The position numbers were made by a program, and so were the translations under genes. The notes under the pieces are model-generated. The model was not told the origin of the DNA, ran no database searches, and worked only from the letters and a program-made list of their open reading frames with translations. A stretch of DNA of 64,000 nucleotides from positions 1,116,001-1,180,000 of the forward strand of contig NC_033559.1 in assembly GCF_001680005.1 (NCBI RefSeq), given 5' to 3'. The stretch's first letter is position 1; every line of letters begins with the position of its first letter. Positions 10,981 to 22,094 of the stretch are shown piece after piece. The stretch is from Plasmodium coatneyi (taxonomy: Eukaryota; Apicomplexa; Aconoidasida; Haemosporida; Plasmodiidae).

Positions 10981-11503
10981 CTTTCAACGGTCTCCTTTTT
11001 TTCGTGTGTGGGTTCAGAGCGGGTCCAATTAGGACTTGTATGCACACATTCAGAAATCATCATTAGTACCATTTTTACGTTATACCGTTGTTACGTTATT
11101 ATGCCGTTGTGTTTTTTTTTTTTCACGTTGGACGCGTTAAGAAGGAGAAAGAGGAACGAGGATCGTTCGCACCACTGCCGCGTCGTCTACAGGGGTGATA
11201 GAGTCGAGGTCCTCCAAACGTGTGCACTTTACCGGTACTTCTATGCAAATGCACATGTACACATATGTAAGGTAAAAATAACACTTGCTTGGTGCACACA
11301 CAAAATTGCCCCTTTTTTTTCCCCCCACATGCCTAGATACACTAAATTTCGCACGATGCACTCTTCAGAGTGGGCATACCTTCCCCTTTGGACGGGTTCA
11401 AACAAAGATGAGTCGTGTTAAAGATGGCAAAATGTACTCCTTCCATTTGGAGAAAAAAAAAAAAAAAAAAAAAAAGCACTCCTTATCGTTATTGTAGGCC
11501 ATA
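10981..11503. other. Intergenic spacer between two minus-strand unknown genes
   Basis: About 520 bp with a T tract near 11112-11123 and an A tract near 11452-11475. It presumably holds the promoter of the 609-residue gene and the 3' end of the next one. No coding signal is seen. Confidence 0.55.
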
Positions 11504-13605
11504 CTAATGAGTGCAATCGTGGTAGACCTCCTGGGAAGGAACTACCCCCTCGTTCCTCTCTTCTGTGTCTTTATCTAAGATTTTCTCCACGGGCGGATCG
11601 CCTGTTCCATCCTCTTCCTTCTCAGTAACTACATTTGTCTGCTGGAGATTAAAATTTTTTTTTTTCTTCTTCTTCTCTTCCTTCTCTCCCCTTTCTGCTA
11701 CTTTTTTCTTTTTTTTTAACTTAGTTTTCTTGTCCATATTGGACTCCACCAAATGTGATTCATCCATTTGTTCCAACTTACTATTTGCTACCGTCAGATG
11801 GTTATCCCTTTTTTCGTGCTCATGGTACAGCTCCTCCTTGGGGTTCTCTTCCAGGGGTGCTTCACCTGTCTGCTCACTCTGCTCGTTCACCGTTACATCT
11901 ACACTGGTGTCTCCTCCAATTGACTCTTTCACACCGTCTGCTAATGCTTCTTCACCGACAGGGGGATCATTTTGTTGACTGGGTTTTTCCTCTTCAGTAA
12001 TCCCTTCTGTGCATTCCTCCTCCATCGGTGCATCAGCACAGTCGTTCACTTCTTGACCATTTGGCGTATCCATCTCGTTGCCACTCTTCACTTCCGCCTC
12101 CGTTTCGTATACGTAACACTTCGATGTGCTCACCTTTGGCGTTCCTACGTGGCTGTTTTGGGTTTCTCCATTGGGTCCACTTGTTTCCTCCTCGAGGGAT
12201 TCACCGTCAGGATGCTTCTTATGCATGTCCACATGGGGAACAAAACGGAAAATGCGATTATCCCTGTTCAGATTCAATCGGGGCTTACTTGCCCTTTTTA
12301 GTGCACCTCGGATCCATTTCCATTTTGATTTTATCTGGACGGGAAATGTTCTCCCTACTTTGGCTAAAAGGAGGGGGAACATACTTTTTTTCAGTCATGT
12401 GGGTGTTACTATGAAAAATGGGGTTCTAGTGGAATGCGTTTCTACCTAACTTAGATGTACGAACCTTGGTACGTGATTCCGCATTTCAGCAGAAGGTTCT
12501 TCGTGGTTATGTTGTTGTGCCCGTTCGTGAATGCTCCAACCTGGTTTGCGTCACCAACCCGATGTCCAACGCATAACCGCCGCAAAAGGGAATTCTCCTC
12601 CTCGTAGATCCTGCACAGCCTCCTATAGTACCGATTCAATAGGTAACATTTTTTAATCCGCAAATTATTGTGTTTCCCCCTTTTGCTTCTTAACCTATGC
12701 AATCGTTCTTCCTCACGGGGGAAAACGTCGAAACGTCCTTTGCATCTCACCAAGCCACCACCGTTCACTAGACCCCCCAACACTTTATATACTTTTCTAA
12801 TTTCCGACAGAACTACCTTAGAATGATACAACACTAACTCCTTTATCTCCTCATGTTCTATTGTTTTCACTATGTGGTGGAAGTCCTTGGATTTATTTGC
12901 CTCCTCCGCGGTTAGAAGAATTTTAAAAATACGTTTAGTCCAGTCTTCTTCCTGTTCAGCCTGCTTGTTTAGGAGGACATCCATGGGTCTTTCCTGTGGG
13001 GAATCTACACGGTGGTAAGAATCTTACAAATGGTGATCATCGCACATGTTAAAGGAGTGATTGTTTTTATAGGGTGAGAGAAAAGTAGAACCCCAATTAA
13101 AACACCATACGGATTACACACGAAGGGAGATACCTCCGTGTAAGCAAGGACACATATATAAGCCATTCGAACGGGTCATATGGTTACCTTTGATCTTCCC
13201 CCTCAGCCCATAGGGGGAATATTCCCCCTCCGTGGCCCTCCTGCGTATGGGTTTATTCCTCCCACCTGCTAAGGTGACAAAGTAGAGAAAGACAAACTCA
13301 GCAAAGCGAATAAAACATGCACCGCAGAGAGAACACCATCTGGGGGTGACCAGATCTAAACAGAGGGACCTACCAAGCACTATCGACGTATACGTTTGTA
13401 ACTCTCCCTCCTCATCGGATGTGTCATCCTGGAGAAATGTCCAATCGCTGTGATTGGAGACGTCCTCTTTTGAGGCATTTCGGTAAAGTTCGAAAGTGCC
13501 ACTATGGAGGTCCTCAGTCCCCATAAGCGAATACCTATTTATGGCATCGCTTATCGTGGACGTATACAGTTGGGGGGGTGGGTCGTTCTGCTGTTTCGCA
13601 GTCAT
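11504..13605 (-). CDS. Conserved-type unknown protein with charged C-terminal tail, 4 exons
   Basis: Three separate open frames join into one gene by splice signals and phase. The exons, in order of transcription, are 13605-13374, 13265-13188, 13004-12465 and 12363-11504, with introns of 108, 183 and 101 bp; donors are GTAGGT, GTAACC and GTTCGT. The sum is 1710 bp, or 569 residues. I do not recognise it. Exon 1 has an acidic segment (DDTSDEEGE). Exon 3 encodes what looks like a helical domain (RIFKILLTAEEANKS through a Lys/Arg/Tyr-rich segment RYYRRLCRIYEEEN). Exon 4 begins with a basic aromatic stretch (KSKWKWIRGALKR) and then a ~230-residue Glu/Lys-rich tail with a poly-Lys run. The ATG at 13605 is the first in the open frame; the frame extends 15 bp upstream only to a GTG. 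Function is unknown, and exon boundaries should be treated as a careful prediction. Confidence 0.68.
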
Positions 13606-14147
13606 CTGGTCGATGGTCACTTTAACGACAGTAAAGCATGGAAACGACAGAAACTGACAAGTGTAAGGCGGTGCGTGCAGGGGATTGTGTTAAATTGGAT
13701 ATGTAATAGTCCTAAGTAAATACGTGCCAGCGCATCAGTCGAGGAGGCACTAACTATTCACATTCTCTCGAACGCGTGTGCGAAAGATTCTTTTGAAAAA
13801 AATGGAGAACCTCCAGACGACATCACTGTGTGCAGTGCAAATTTGCAGTTCCTACAAAATCATTCGACATGCTTATTTTAGTATTATTTAAAAAAATTTA
13901 TTTTTTTATTTTGATATCCCCAAATGTGACTAGAAAAAGGGGAATAATTCAAGGCGGGTGACGCAAGTTTCCCGTCGTGATTTCCTAGGGGGGGCGCTTG
14001 TCTCGTTTTGAGTTGGCGCGAAGGATAGGTGGGCCAGCCGACGCAGCATAAAAAAAAAAAAAAGAAAAACAAAACAGAAAAAAGGATGGAAAATAAATTG
14101 GGTAATCACCTCCAATGATCCATCAGAGGGCACAGAAGTTCGTACGA
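13606..14147. other. Intergenic spacer
   Basis: About 540 bp upstream of the four-exon unknown gene and downstream of the MORN gene, both on the minus strand. It holds an A-rich run near 14051-14090 and an AT-rich block near 13880-13915. No gene is seen. Confidence 0.55.
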
Positions 14148-15015
14148 TTAAAGCGACCTCCAGTGCAGCCCCACGCGCTCCGCACCCCCGTCATCGGCAC
14201 TGGAAATGCCCAAGGTCTGCTCGTAAAAGACATTAATTTTTGAATCGTTGGTAAATAGAAACTCTCCCTTGAATTTTGGCAGATTCCTAAAAAAAGTCCC
14301 CATGTATTTTGCTTCGCTGGAGATGATCCAGGTCCCGCTGATGAGGCTTCCCTTGCACCATTCACCGAAGTACTGAGAGGGGGGAGAGCGGAAAAGGAAA
14401 AAAAATGATAAGAAAACGACACTGGTGTTTATAATGGGATTTCGTAAGTGTATAAATGCCAATGTGGCGTCTGCCTGATTGCAAGGCCGCATGTTCGCTC
14501 CGCCTCACGTATTCCCCAGTGGCGGAAAAGAAGTAAATTCCACGGCCGTCCTTCTTGTTGTGCTTCCACTCCCCGTAGTAGAAGTCCCCACTGGAGTATC
14601 GCTGGAACCCTCCTCCGTGCTTCTGTCCGTTTTGGAAGTTGCCTGTTTGCATGGTGACCAAAAAATGAATGTCAACAGGAAATGAGGAGAGGAAAAAAAA
14701 TTACAAAACCTTCATCTGAGTTGTCCCAGACAAGGGCAGAAAAGAAGACCAGCGCATTAGGCCTTTCCGTAACGTTGCATACGTCTCCTTCCTTTTTTCC
14801 AGACGCCCATCTGTCTAATTACCATCGTAAAAGTCGCCATTCCTTTTGGTTAATTTTCCCAATCCAGACTTCTTCCCATGAAGATAACCCCCCTCATAGG
14901 TGCTTTTGTTAGGATAAACATGAACCCCTTTATTTTTTTCTTCGACAACAGATTCATTAACTGCTTCGTTTAAGGGTTCCTTTTCTTCCTCTTCCTCACC
15001 TGTGCGTGTTGTCAT
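14148..15015 (-). CDS. MORN-repeat protein, 3 exons
   Basis: The exons are 15015-14823, 14642-14509 and 14372-14148, giving 552 bp and 183 residues. Splice sites are GTAATT/ACAG and GTGAGG/TCAG with matching phase. MORN repeats are ~14-residue beta-hairpin units that form elongated scaffolds at membranes and cytoskeletal structures in apicomplexans. They are visible as YEGGYLHGKKSGLGKL, FYDGNFQNGQKHGGGF, YYGEWKHNKKDGRGIY and, degenerating, YFGEWCKGSLISGTW and YMGTFFRNLPKFKGEF. The N-terminal ~30 residues are acidic (EEEEEKEP). No kinase, lipid-binding or other domain is attached, so the role is probably structural, but the partner is unknown. Each splice junction falls inside a repeat and restores it exactly, which strongly supports the exon model. 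Confidence 0.88.
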
Positions 15016-15596
15016 TTGTTCGTACCGTTTGTTTGGGGGGGAAAAAGCTCCCCACTGGAAGGAAAGTTTATATGGTTACCCTGCCAGGTTCACTCAACAT
15101 TGGTCCTCTTTTTAACAAAGGGAGTTTAGCAACTTGATCATGCGTTACTATGCCTGGTTGATGCTTACCTGAGGGAGGGGGTTGTCCCTTCTTTTCGCTT
15201 TCCCCTTTCTCCATGGTTATTATCGCTCGGTGGGGTTATGTTACCCGGTCAAGGAAGTGGTCCTAACGGAGAAGCGGTTGAAGGAGACACACCTTAGCGT
15301 ATCTCTCCTCCCCCCGCCCTGCACAACATCCAACGTCGCAGTTAAAAAAAATGTAGAAAAAAAAAAAAAAAAAAAAAACTGTCCAACGGGGACCTTTTCT
15401 TCCTCAAAAATTGTCAAAATTAAACCATTCGAACTTATTGAGCATTGAGTGGTTGCAATTTTAATTACAGCATGTTAAGTGCTCCTTAATGATTTTTTTT
15501 TGTTTCCCTCCTTTTATGAAATGCCACTAGAATGTCCCTCCCCTGGTGGGCATAGCATACCTGTCTCGAACTTTTTTTTTTTTTTTTCCCCGCGAA
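15016..15596. other. Divergent intergenic region
   Basis: About 580 bp between the divergently oriented MORN gene and the plus-strand seven-exon gene, so both promoters are expected here. It has an A tract near 15356-15379 and a T tract near 15571-15587 directly before the proposed plus-strand start. No gene is seen. Confidence 0.55.
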
Positions 15597-18594
15597 ATGT
15601 CCTGCACATTTGGATCCCCCTTTCGCACACGTGAATACTGCACTACAGGGGGGATGCTCATCGGAGGAAAAAAAAAAGGCGAAGAAACGAAAAAACGAAC
15701 AAAGGAACAAACGGAGGGAACGAAAAAAAAGGGGACGAACGCAACGGCAAGGTTATCCACACGCGCGTATGTGTTCATCGCACCCATCGGGGGACATCCT
15801 CACAAGCCGACCTCCCTCATGGACACGTCTACATCGACCAAGTGGATAGACCCATTGTGCATAGCAACCGCTTCGCCAGTTGTGCAGATGCTCCTACGGG
15901 GCAGTGAGTGAGGCACTGCTCAGGGGAAAGTTGAATCTCGCACAAATGTAGGCATCTACACATATACGCATCACTGTTGCGTGTCTTCCAGTGAGAGTCT
16001 TCCCCTTACGGTATTCCCGAACAGACGACGCAGAAAAAAGGGGAAGGAAACCAAAATGGGTTTTCACAGTGCAGCAGAGGAATCGAGCGACCTCACCATT
16101 GGGAAGAACGATGAAAGGAGGAAAAATGGCCACCAAGAAGGTGATCAAAAAGGTGGTGAAAAAGGCAGTCAAAAAGGCGGTCAAAAAGGCAGTCAAAAAA
16201 ACCATCAAAAAGGTGGCCAAAAAGGTGATCCAGAAGGCCATCAAAAAGGCGATGAAAAAGGTGGTCAAAAAAATGACCTACATGATGAGCGAAAGAACGA
16301 AGCGAAGGTCACGCAGAGGATGAAGACCACCTCCAGGCAGAGCCACAGAGTGAAGCCACCAGGTGGAAGCACCACAAAAATGCCAAATGAAACTGACTTC
16401 AGAGAGAGGACGAAGAAACACTACCTAGACAACGTCGACAAGACACTACAGAAGCGCAACATCGACTGCGTAAGTTACGTGTACAAAAATATGAACGACC
16501 AGACGACCTCGAAAAATGCTACCAACAGGGTCAAATTTGGTGGGGGAGAAGGTAGGGTGGATGCCGTTCGGAAAATGTTGCTCTTCGAAAAACGTCCAAA
16601 AAAAAATGTGACCATTGGAGCCAGTCGTAGTTGTAGTAGCGCAGCCACGGGGGACGATGGTTCTTGTTCGAAGGACGACGAGACCGTCCAGTCGATTATC
16701 TACTCCACCTTCGTCAACACAAAGTTGAGACAAACTCAGAACCACGCTACGGAAACGAATAGTAAGCCGAAAAAGGGAAAACTAGCCAAACAAGCACCAG
16801 GAGCAGGAGGGAAGAACAAAACTCGCACTTATACCAATAGTGGGCAAAGATTCCATGCCAAACAAAGTGAAGTCAACCCAGATGGGACAAAACAGACTGT
16901 AGATGCGTATAGAGAAAACCTAACTGCAGCAGTGAAGAAAATAGTCTACACCGATAAGTCCGTAGAAATAACAGAATCAAATGAAGAACTAAAAAACCTG
17001 TCAAATGATGGAACCTTTTTATATGAACAAGTCATATCAGAGAGAGAGAAAAAAAAAAAAGTGAATTACACTCAAACGAGTACCCTCTACCAGGAGGAAG
17101 AAATAAAAATCTTCGCAAAATATATGGCCAAGCAAATTGTGAACGAAGCTACCATTCAGCTTACCTATGAGGAAAATGTAAAAGCAATGGAACAAAAGGA
17201 AAAGGCTGTTCAATTAAACCATCAGAAGAATATGCAGACGTATTCGCACCTCACTGATTTTCAGCGGGACAACTTGGGGGTCATGGCTGACGGGGCCGAG
17301 CTCTCCAGGTGGGTCCCCTACGCAGTACATCCCCCCATTGTTTCGCTGATCCCCCTTTTATTCACTCACACAGAGGGGAGACCTTCATCCGTAGCCGTTT
17401 AATCGTCTCCATAACCGATTAATTGTCCCCTCCCCCGATCCCCCCTCAGGTGCCTCCACATCTTCAGCAAAATAAACACCTTCGGGGTTTCCGGGAATCT
17501 TATAAATTCCCTTTTGAGGAAAAACGTCGAAGAGGTGAAGGAGCAGGTACAGTGCAGGGAAGGAGGTGCACGTGAAGGGGGGAAGATTCCCCTCTTCCTA
17601 ACACACGCCTTCACTTTTCTGCAACAACCAATTTGTGCTTTCTGCATGCACATATTCTACTGGTTACGCATACATGTTGCTTCCCTTCCTCCCCCTTTTC
17701 CTTTTTTTTTTTGCAGAACCACGGACCGAACAATCGAGGCCAAATCGAATGGCACAACCAAGTCACAAAACATCTGCTCAAAAACACCATCGCCTTTGTA
17801 GCCACGGAAAAGGTTAAATTGAAAAAAAAAAAAGGCAACGCATCAAATTGATTGGGGTCTTGACTCATCATCCACAGGGGATAGTTTCCCTCCTCATCTG
17901 GGTCTATCTTCCAACTGTCTGCCGCGTCCCCGCATGTCCTTATAAGGACTTTTTTTCACATCACGCGAATTTGCTCTCCTATACAGATCGTGTCCTACAT
18001 CGCGGAAGAACTCATCGAAGATTGCATCTTAAATTTCTTCCGCATGGATAAAAGAGACGTGGACATACTAAGTGCCAACTTGGACGATCACAACATTTCT
18101 CTCTACGAACGGAGACGAATGGAGAGCGGCCACTTCAATTTCGTCCTTTCGAGTGGTAGGTCCAGGGGGAGTAGGCCCCCCATCGTATAAGCCGATACTG
18201 TATCGATTATGCCGATACTGCACCGATTATGCCGCTTCACCACCGCCTGTCCCCCCCCCACAAGGAAACCTTAACGTGAACATCCCCGTGCACGTGAAGA
18301 AGCACATGAGTTTGGAAGACCTCTTACGGATGATAAAAAATCACATAAAAAAAAAACAGAACTTTTTACTGAAGGAATACAAGCTGGACTTCCTGTGCAT
18401 ACGGGACGGCACCCGCAACATCTCGGTTCGTTGAGGGCCAATTGGACGCCACGTCTGTGCACCACTTTGTCACCACATTCATGCCATTTCCCTGCCTCCC
18501 CCCGCAGAGCATCCACGATCTGCTGTCCTCCGAGTCCAACCAGTTCACCATCTGCTTAAATAAAAAGGAAGGAGAGGTCATACCAACTGGCTAG
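15597..18594 (+). CDS. Unknown 745-residue protein with QKG repeat, 7 exons
   Basis: The predicted exons are 15597-15907, 15992-17308, 17450-17546, 17717-17812, 17987-18155, 18265-18425 and 18508-18594, totalling 2238 bp. The five downstream introns have good GT-AG signals and consistent phase. Exon 1 is less certain; an alternative start is the ATG at 16056. I do not recognise the family. Residues around 145-195 form a low-complexity repeat of QKGG/QKGD-type units, encoded by a 12-bp repeat. The rest of exon 2 is Lys/Asn/Thr-rich until an ordered, helical part (YLYQEEEIKIFAKYMAKQIVNEA-like, TYEENVKAME). The small exons encode a compact conserved-looking C-terminal domain (LHIFSKINTFGV, IEWHNQVTKHLLKN, YIAEELIEDCILNFF, HMSLEDLLRMIKNHI). 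The density of small exons at the 3' end suggests a functional domain there. No transmembrane segment is seen. Confidence 0.65.
16128..16272. repeat. 12-bp coding minisatellite, about 12 copies
   Basis: Imperfect direct repeats of a 12-bp unit such as caaaaaggcagt or caaaaaggtggt. Since 12 is a multiple of three, no frame is shifted, and two frames stay open across it. The gene's own frame reads (Q/E)KG(G/S/D), and the next frame reads KK(A/V)(V/I). Confidence 0.9.
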
Positions 18595-19493
18595 CCCAGT
18601 ATAGCAGTGCCGCAAAGAAAAGGTACACACATTTTGGAGAAAGCAAAAAATAAGTTTGTCCTCTTGTGGGGAGACGTACCAAGGGATGCCATACGATGCG
18701 ATGGAATAGCAATGTTCCTTTAAGCACAAGTTGGTAGGTCTCCCTCTTCATCCCACCTGAAGGTTATCCCCAATCCTTTCTTCCGTTGTGCTGATTATTC
18801 CCCTCGGTATGCACTCGTTTGCCTGTGCACATGCGTATGTATATGACACGTATGTGTTTTTTTTTTCTCTCTTCATTTGTTTGATTTTTTTTTTTTTTTC
18901 TGTGATTCTTGACCTATGGGTGGGGGATGTTCCTCCACACGAATTGACTGCTGTTTTTTTTTTTTTTTTTTTTTTTTCCGCGCCCGGTGAGGGGCTCTCA
19001 GTCGCGTCATCGCCTTGTTGCTTCTCCACGTCGCCAATTTGCCACGTTCCCCAACCAACTTGGAGGGAAAAAACAACTTCGATTTCAACGCCCCCCAATC
19101 GGTACATGAAAGGTGGTCATTTCTACCGACGCGCCGCTGAATTTTTTTTTTTTTTTTCTCGAGACCCTTACTGGAAGCGCTACAAAGAAGTGAGGAAAAA
19201 AAAAAAAATTTCCCCTCCACCGGTCGTATTGCCTTAAGTTACACGCGCGATGGTATAACTTGCTCAGGCGAGGCAACCGACGAGCAGGTTAATATGGCTG
19301 CTCGCCAAGCTAACCGTTTACCAACCTGACTGGCTTAGCAACGCGCGTGAAAGTTCTTCCATTGGGGGGATAAAGTCGCAAGGAGTGCACAGGTCCACTT
19401 CGCCTGATTGGTCAGTTGGGCAAAGTGAACCCAGGACGTGGTACCTCTCACGTGGCAAATAAAAGTTAGTACCTCTGTTTGATTTGCCCCAAA
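18595..19493. other. Intergenic region upstream of the PCI-domain gene
   Basis: About 900 bp between two plus-strand genes. It holds several T tracts (near 18886-18899, 18954-18977 and 19142-19157) and an A tract near 19196-19208. It probably contains the promoter and 5' leader of the PCI-domain gene. No gene is seen on either strand. Confidence 0.55.
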
Positions 19494-20864
19494 ATGAACC
19501 CACCCGACGAAAACGCCATAACGCGGAAAATCAACCAGCTGCGGAAGCGACGGCAGGAGGGCCCACCACGGAAAGAACGCAACTACGATGACCTGCTACA
19601 AGAAATGGAGAATTGCGTACGACTACGCAATGGATACAAAATAAGCTCCATCCTTAAGTTAACACAACTGCCAGTAGACATCCTCGTATTCGACGAAACG
19701 ACAGAAATCGAGTTAAGAAAAAAAATAAAAAAAAAAAATGCACTAAAAAATTATGAACAGTTAATAATAGATCATTACACCATTATCAAAACGTTGTGTA
19801 ATAGGAACAGCATAAATTGGGACGTCCTTTTGAGTACAGGGTGTAAGTATCTGTCCTCCTTTATCCATCTGTATAGCGAGAATCTGTGGCTACTACCATA
19901 CCTACTAACGATATGCTCATTCTTAAATACGATAAGCACCTTGGCAGACTCCTACTACAGCACCAGTAGTAAAAACGACATATACAATGAAGAGAACGAA
20001 GACATTAATGAGAAAAATAAGTATACAATAGAAGTATTAAATTCCATTCGAGGTAAGATCGGTATTGTTAAGGGGGACATAGAAAAGCACGGAGGGTTCG
20101 TGATCCTCATGTTTCAGTCGATAAAGCTATGCATGAAGTTAAATAACATGCAAATCACAACAAGTTTTTTGAAAATAATAAATTCTACCGATATAGGGTA
20201 CGGATACATCCCCAAGTGTTTCATCGTGCTGTTTAAGTACCAGCTGGGGAAATTATACCTGCACAAAATGGATTACGAAAAAGCAGAGAAAGAATTCGTT
20301 TGGGCCTTCTCTAACTCGAGGAAGGGTAAAACAGACTTTAAAAAAAAATTACTAGAAAGTATTATATCTATTCGCTTGAATAAGGGACTTTACCCTCCGA
20401 AGCGATTACTACAGGATTATGAACTCACAGTCTATATGGATATTATTCATTCAATCAAACAGGGGAATATATTCCTCTACAACCGCGTCATGGATAGCAA
20501 CTCCAAGTACTTCTTCGACAACGGACTAAATGAATGCATTGATCAGATACACTTTGTCGTAAAACGTAACCTCCTAAAGATTGCTGTTGACTGGTGGAAT
20601 GAAACCGTTAAGGATAATCCAAGTAAACTGTATAAAGTACCTATTTGCATTTTTCACCACATTTTTAACTGGGCTAGAATCACGCAACACCACCACCAGT
20701 TGGAGACCCTTTGCATTATAACCTCGCTCATTCTTTTTAAATACATCAATGCGTATGTTGCTTATGACAGCAACATTCTTGTGCTTAGTAAGAATGACCC
20801 CTTTCCTTCCCTGTCCAAGTGTCGCATGGGGGTTAGAAGCACCGTGGATAAGCCCTACGCGTGA
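19494..20864 (+). CDS. PCI-domain protein, PCID2/Thp1-like TREX-2 subunit
   Basis: A single-exon protein of 456 residues from the ATG at 19494; the open frame starts 15 bp earlier only at a TTG. It resembles the PCID2/Thp1/CSN12 family, whose members bind mRNA-export factors in the nuclear-pore-associated TREX-2 complex. The supporting features are a helical-repeat core (KCFIVLFKYQLGKLYLHKMDYEKAE, FVWAFSN) where the family has LVNQYLRCNDY/AEKHFSYA-type TPR-like helices, then KRLLQDYEL and YTDIIHSIKQGN-like PCI helices, and finally the winged-helix end with VLSKNDPFPSL, which matches the family's typical LVLSK-x-NPFP ending. An insertion of about 30 residues (SKNDIYNEENEDINEKN) sits in the middle. 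The family match is good, but whether it belongs to TREX-2 or another PCI complex is inferred. Confidence 0.85.
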   Translation: MNPPDENAITRKINQLRKRRQEGPPRKERNYDDLLQEMENCVRLRNGYKISSILKLTQLPVDILVFDETTEIELRKKIKKKNALKNYEQLIIDHYTIIKTLCNRNSINWDVLLSTGCKYLSSFIHLYSENLWLLPYLLTICSFLNTISTLADSYYSTSSKNDIYNEENEDINEKNKYTIEVLNSIRGKIGIVKGDIEKHGGFVILMFQSIKLCMKLNNMQITTSFLKIINSTDIGYGYIPKCFIVLFKYQLGKLYLHKMDYEKAEKEFVWAFSNSRKGKTDFKKKLLESIISIRLNKGLYPPKRLLQDYELTVYMDIIHSIKQGNIFLYNRVMDSNSKYFFDNGLNECIDQIHFVVKRNLLKIAVDWWNETVKDNPSKLYKVPICIFHHIFNWARITQHHHQLETLCIITSLILFKYINAYVAYDSNILVLSKNDPFPSLSKCRMGVRSTVDKPYA

Positions 20865-20896
20865 AGGGGGGGGCACCGTGCTGCCTCTTCATATAC

Positions 20897-20999
20897 CCAT
20901 TCGTCATACATCCATTGGTCATACATCCATTCGTCATATACCCATTCGTCATATACACATTCGTCATATACACATTCGTCATATACCCATTGTTCATTT
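20897..20999. repeat. 15-bp minisatellite between convergent genes
   Basis: About seven tandem copies of a 15-bp unit, ccattcgtcatatac with one- or two-base variants. It lies between the stop of the PCI-domain gene and the 3' end of RPB4, so it is probably in one or both 3' untranslated regions. Confidence 0.93.
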
Positions 21000-21035
21000 G
21001 CCCCGTCTAACTTGCCGCTTCTTCACTGGTATCCC

Positions 21036-21704
21036 TCATGAGACATACATCTTATAACTAATGAGGTGCTCCAAAATCGAGTTTAACGTCTCGTCACTCA
21101 GTCGAATGAGGGACGGGATGAAGTACCTGGCCTCCTGTACCGTCTTGGGGAGTAGGTTCACCAGCATAGCAATTTCATATTCGTGCAGTTCCCCTATGCG
21201 TTCCAGGTTGGTACGCACATCCACGATGGAGCTTCTGTTTTTTATCGTCGCGAATTTGTTGGCGTAGTCGAACGAGGATTTTATGAGCCTGCGGGGATGT
21301 GGTGGGGGGAATAGATGTGTTCTGCGAAGTGGTGCCAATTGGTGTTATTCCACGTGGCTACATGCACAGGTGAATTAGCAACCACCGTGGAATAACCCAC
21401 GCGTGGTCCGCACAATTGTATGTATTTTTCCTCTTACGTTTGAGCCTCCTCATTCCGCTTCGACGTCAACCGCAGCTGGTCTCCCAAGATGAGCTGCAAC
21501 TCACACAAGTTTAGGCATTTGCAGTTTTGGAATTCTGAGCAGGGAGGGGAAATGCAAAAACGGGTGATGTTAATTAGTAGGGGGAGGAAGCATGTCACAA
21601 CCTTCGCGAACAAGTGGTTACCGCGTGGTGGATCGCCTCCGCTATTATATTATACCTGGTCCCAGGTCCAAGTTTTTTACATCCCCGTGTTCGTTACTCG
21701 CCAT
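21036..21704 (-). CDS. RPB4: DNA-directed RNA polymerase II subunit RPB4, 3 exons
   Basis: The exons are 21704-21656, 21534-21438 and 21288-21036, giving 399 bp and 132 residues against about 142 in human RPB4. Introns of 121 and 149 bp have GTATAA...CTCAG and GTAAGA...CGCAG signals, and the joins restore the frame. RPB4 pairs with RPB7 to form the stalk of RNA polymerase II, which acts in initiation and in coupling transcription to mRNA processing. Family features are an acidic start (NEHGDVKNLDLGPEF), the conserved FxNCxxLNLCEL segment, SFDYANKFATIKN, and the HRDC-like C terminus ELHEYEIAMLVNLLPKTVQEARYFIPSL, which corresponds to the HKFELACLANLCP...EAKALIPSL region of the human protein. 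Exon 1 is only 49 bp but gives a natural N terminus. Identification is secure. Confidence 0.92.
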
Positions 21705-22050
21705 TGTGCAAAAATGCGAAAAAAACGCATAAAATAGCAGCAAAGGTGGAGGAAAAAAATGGAAAAGAAAATTCCAAGGGGGGAGAATAACCTACTCAAC
21801 TTATCATTTTCCCCCAGCAGGTCAGGCGAACTGGCAACGCGTCAAAATTACAACATGGCGGATGACATCACGCGAGATTGCTTTTCCTTCTCCATAATAA
21901 ATTTTGCCAAACAGGGGAAAATATTAACGAGATAAGGATGCCGAGGAAATGGCACAACTTGGTGGAGTAACGCGCGGGAAAGGAAGTTGAAAAATTTTAG
22001 TTCATTAAAAAAGGGCACCAAACTGGTAAGGTAAATCTCCAATACATTCC

Positions 22051-22094
<44 letters not shown>

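Noticed and set aside
15991..16323. A separate histone-H1-like Lys/Ala/Val protein
   Set aside because: It arises from reading the 12-bp repeat one base off. The overlapping frame continues into conserved-looking exons with good splice sites, whereas this frame stops just after the repeat.
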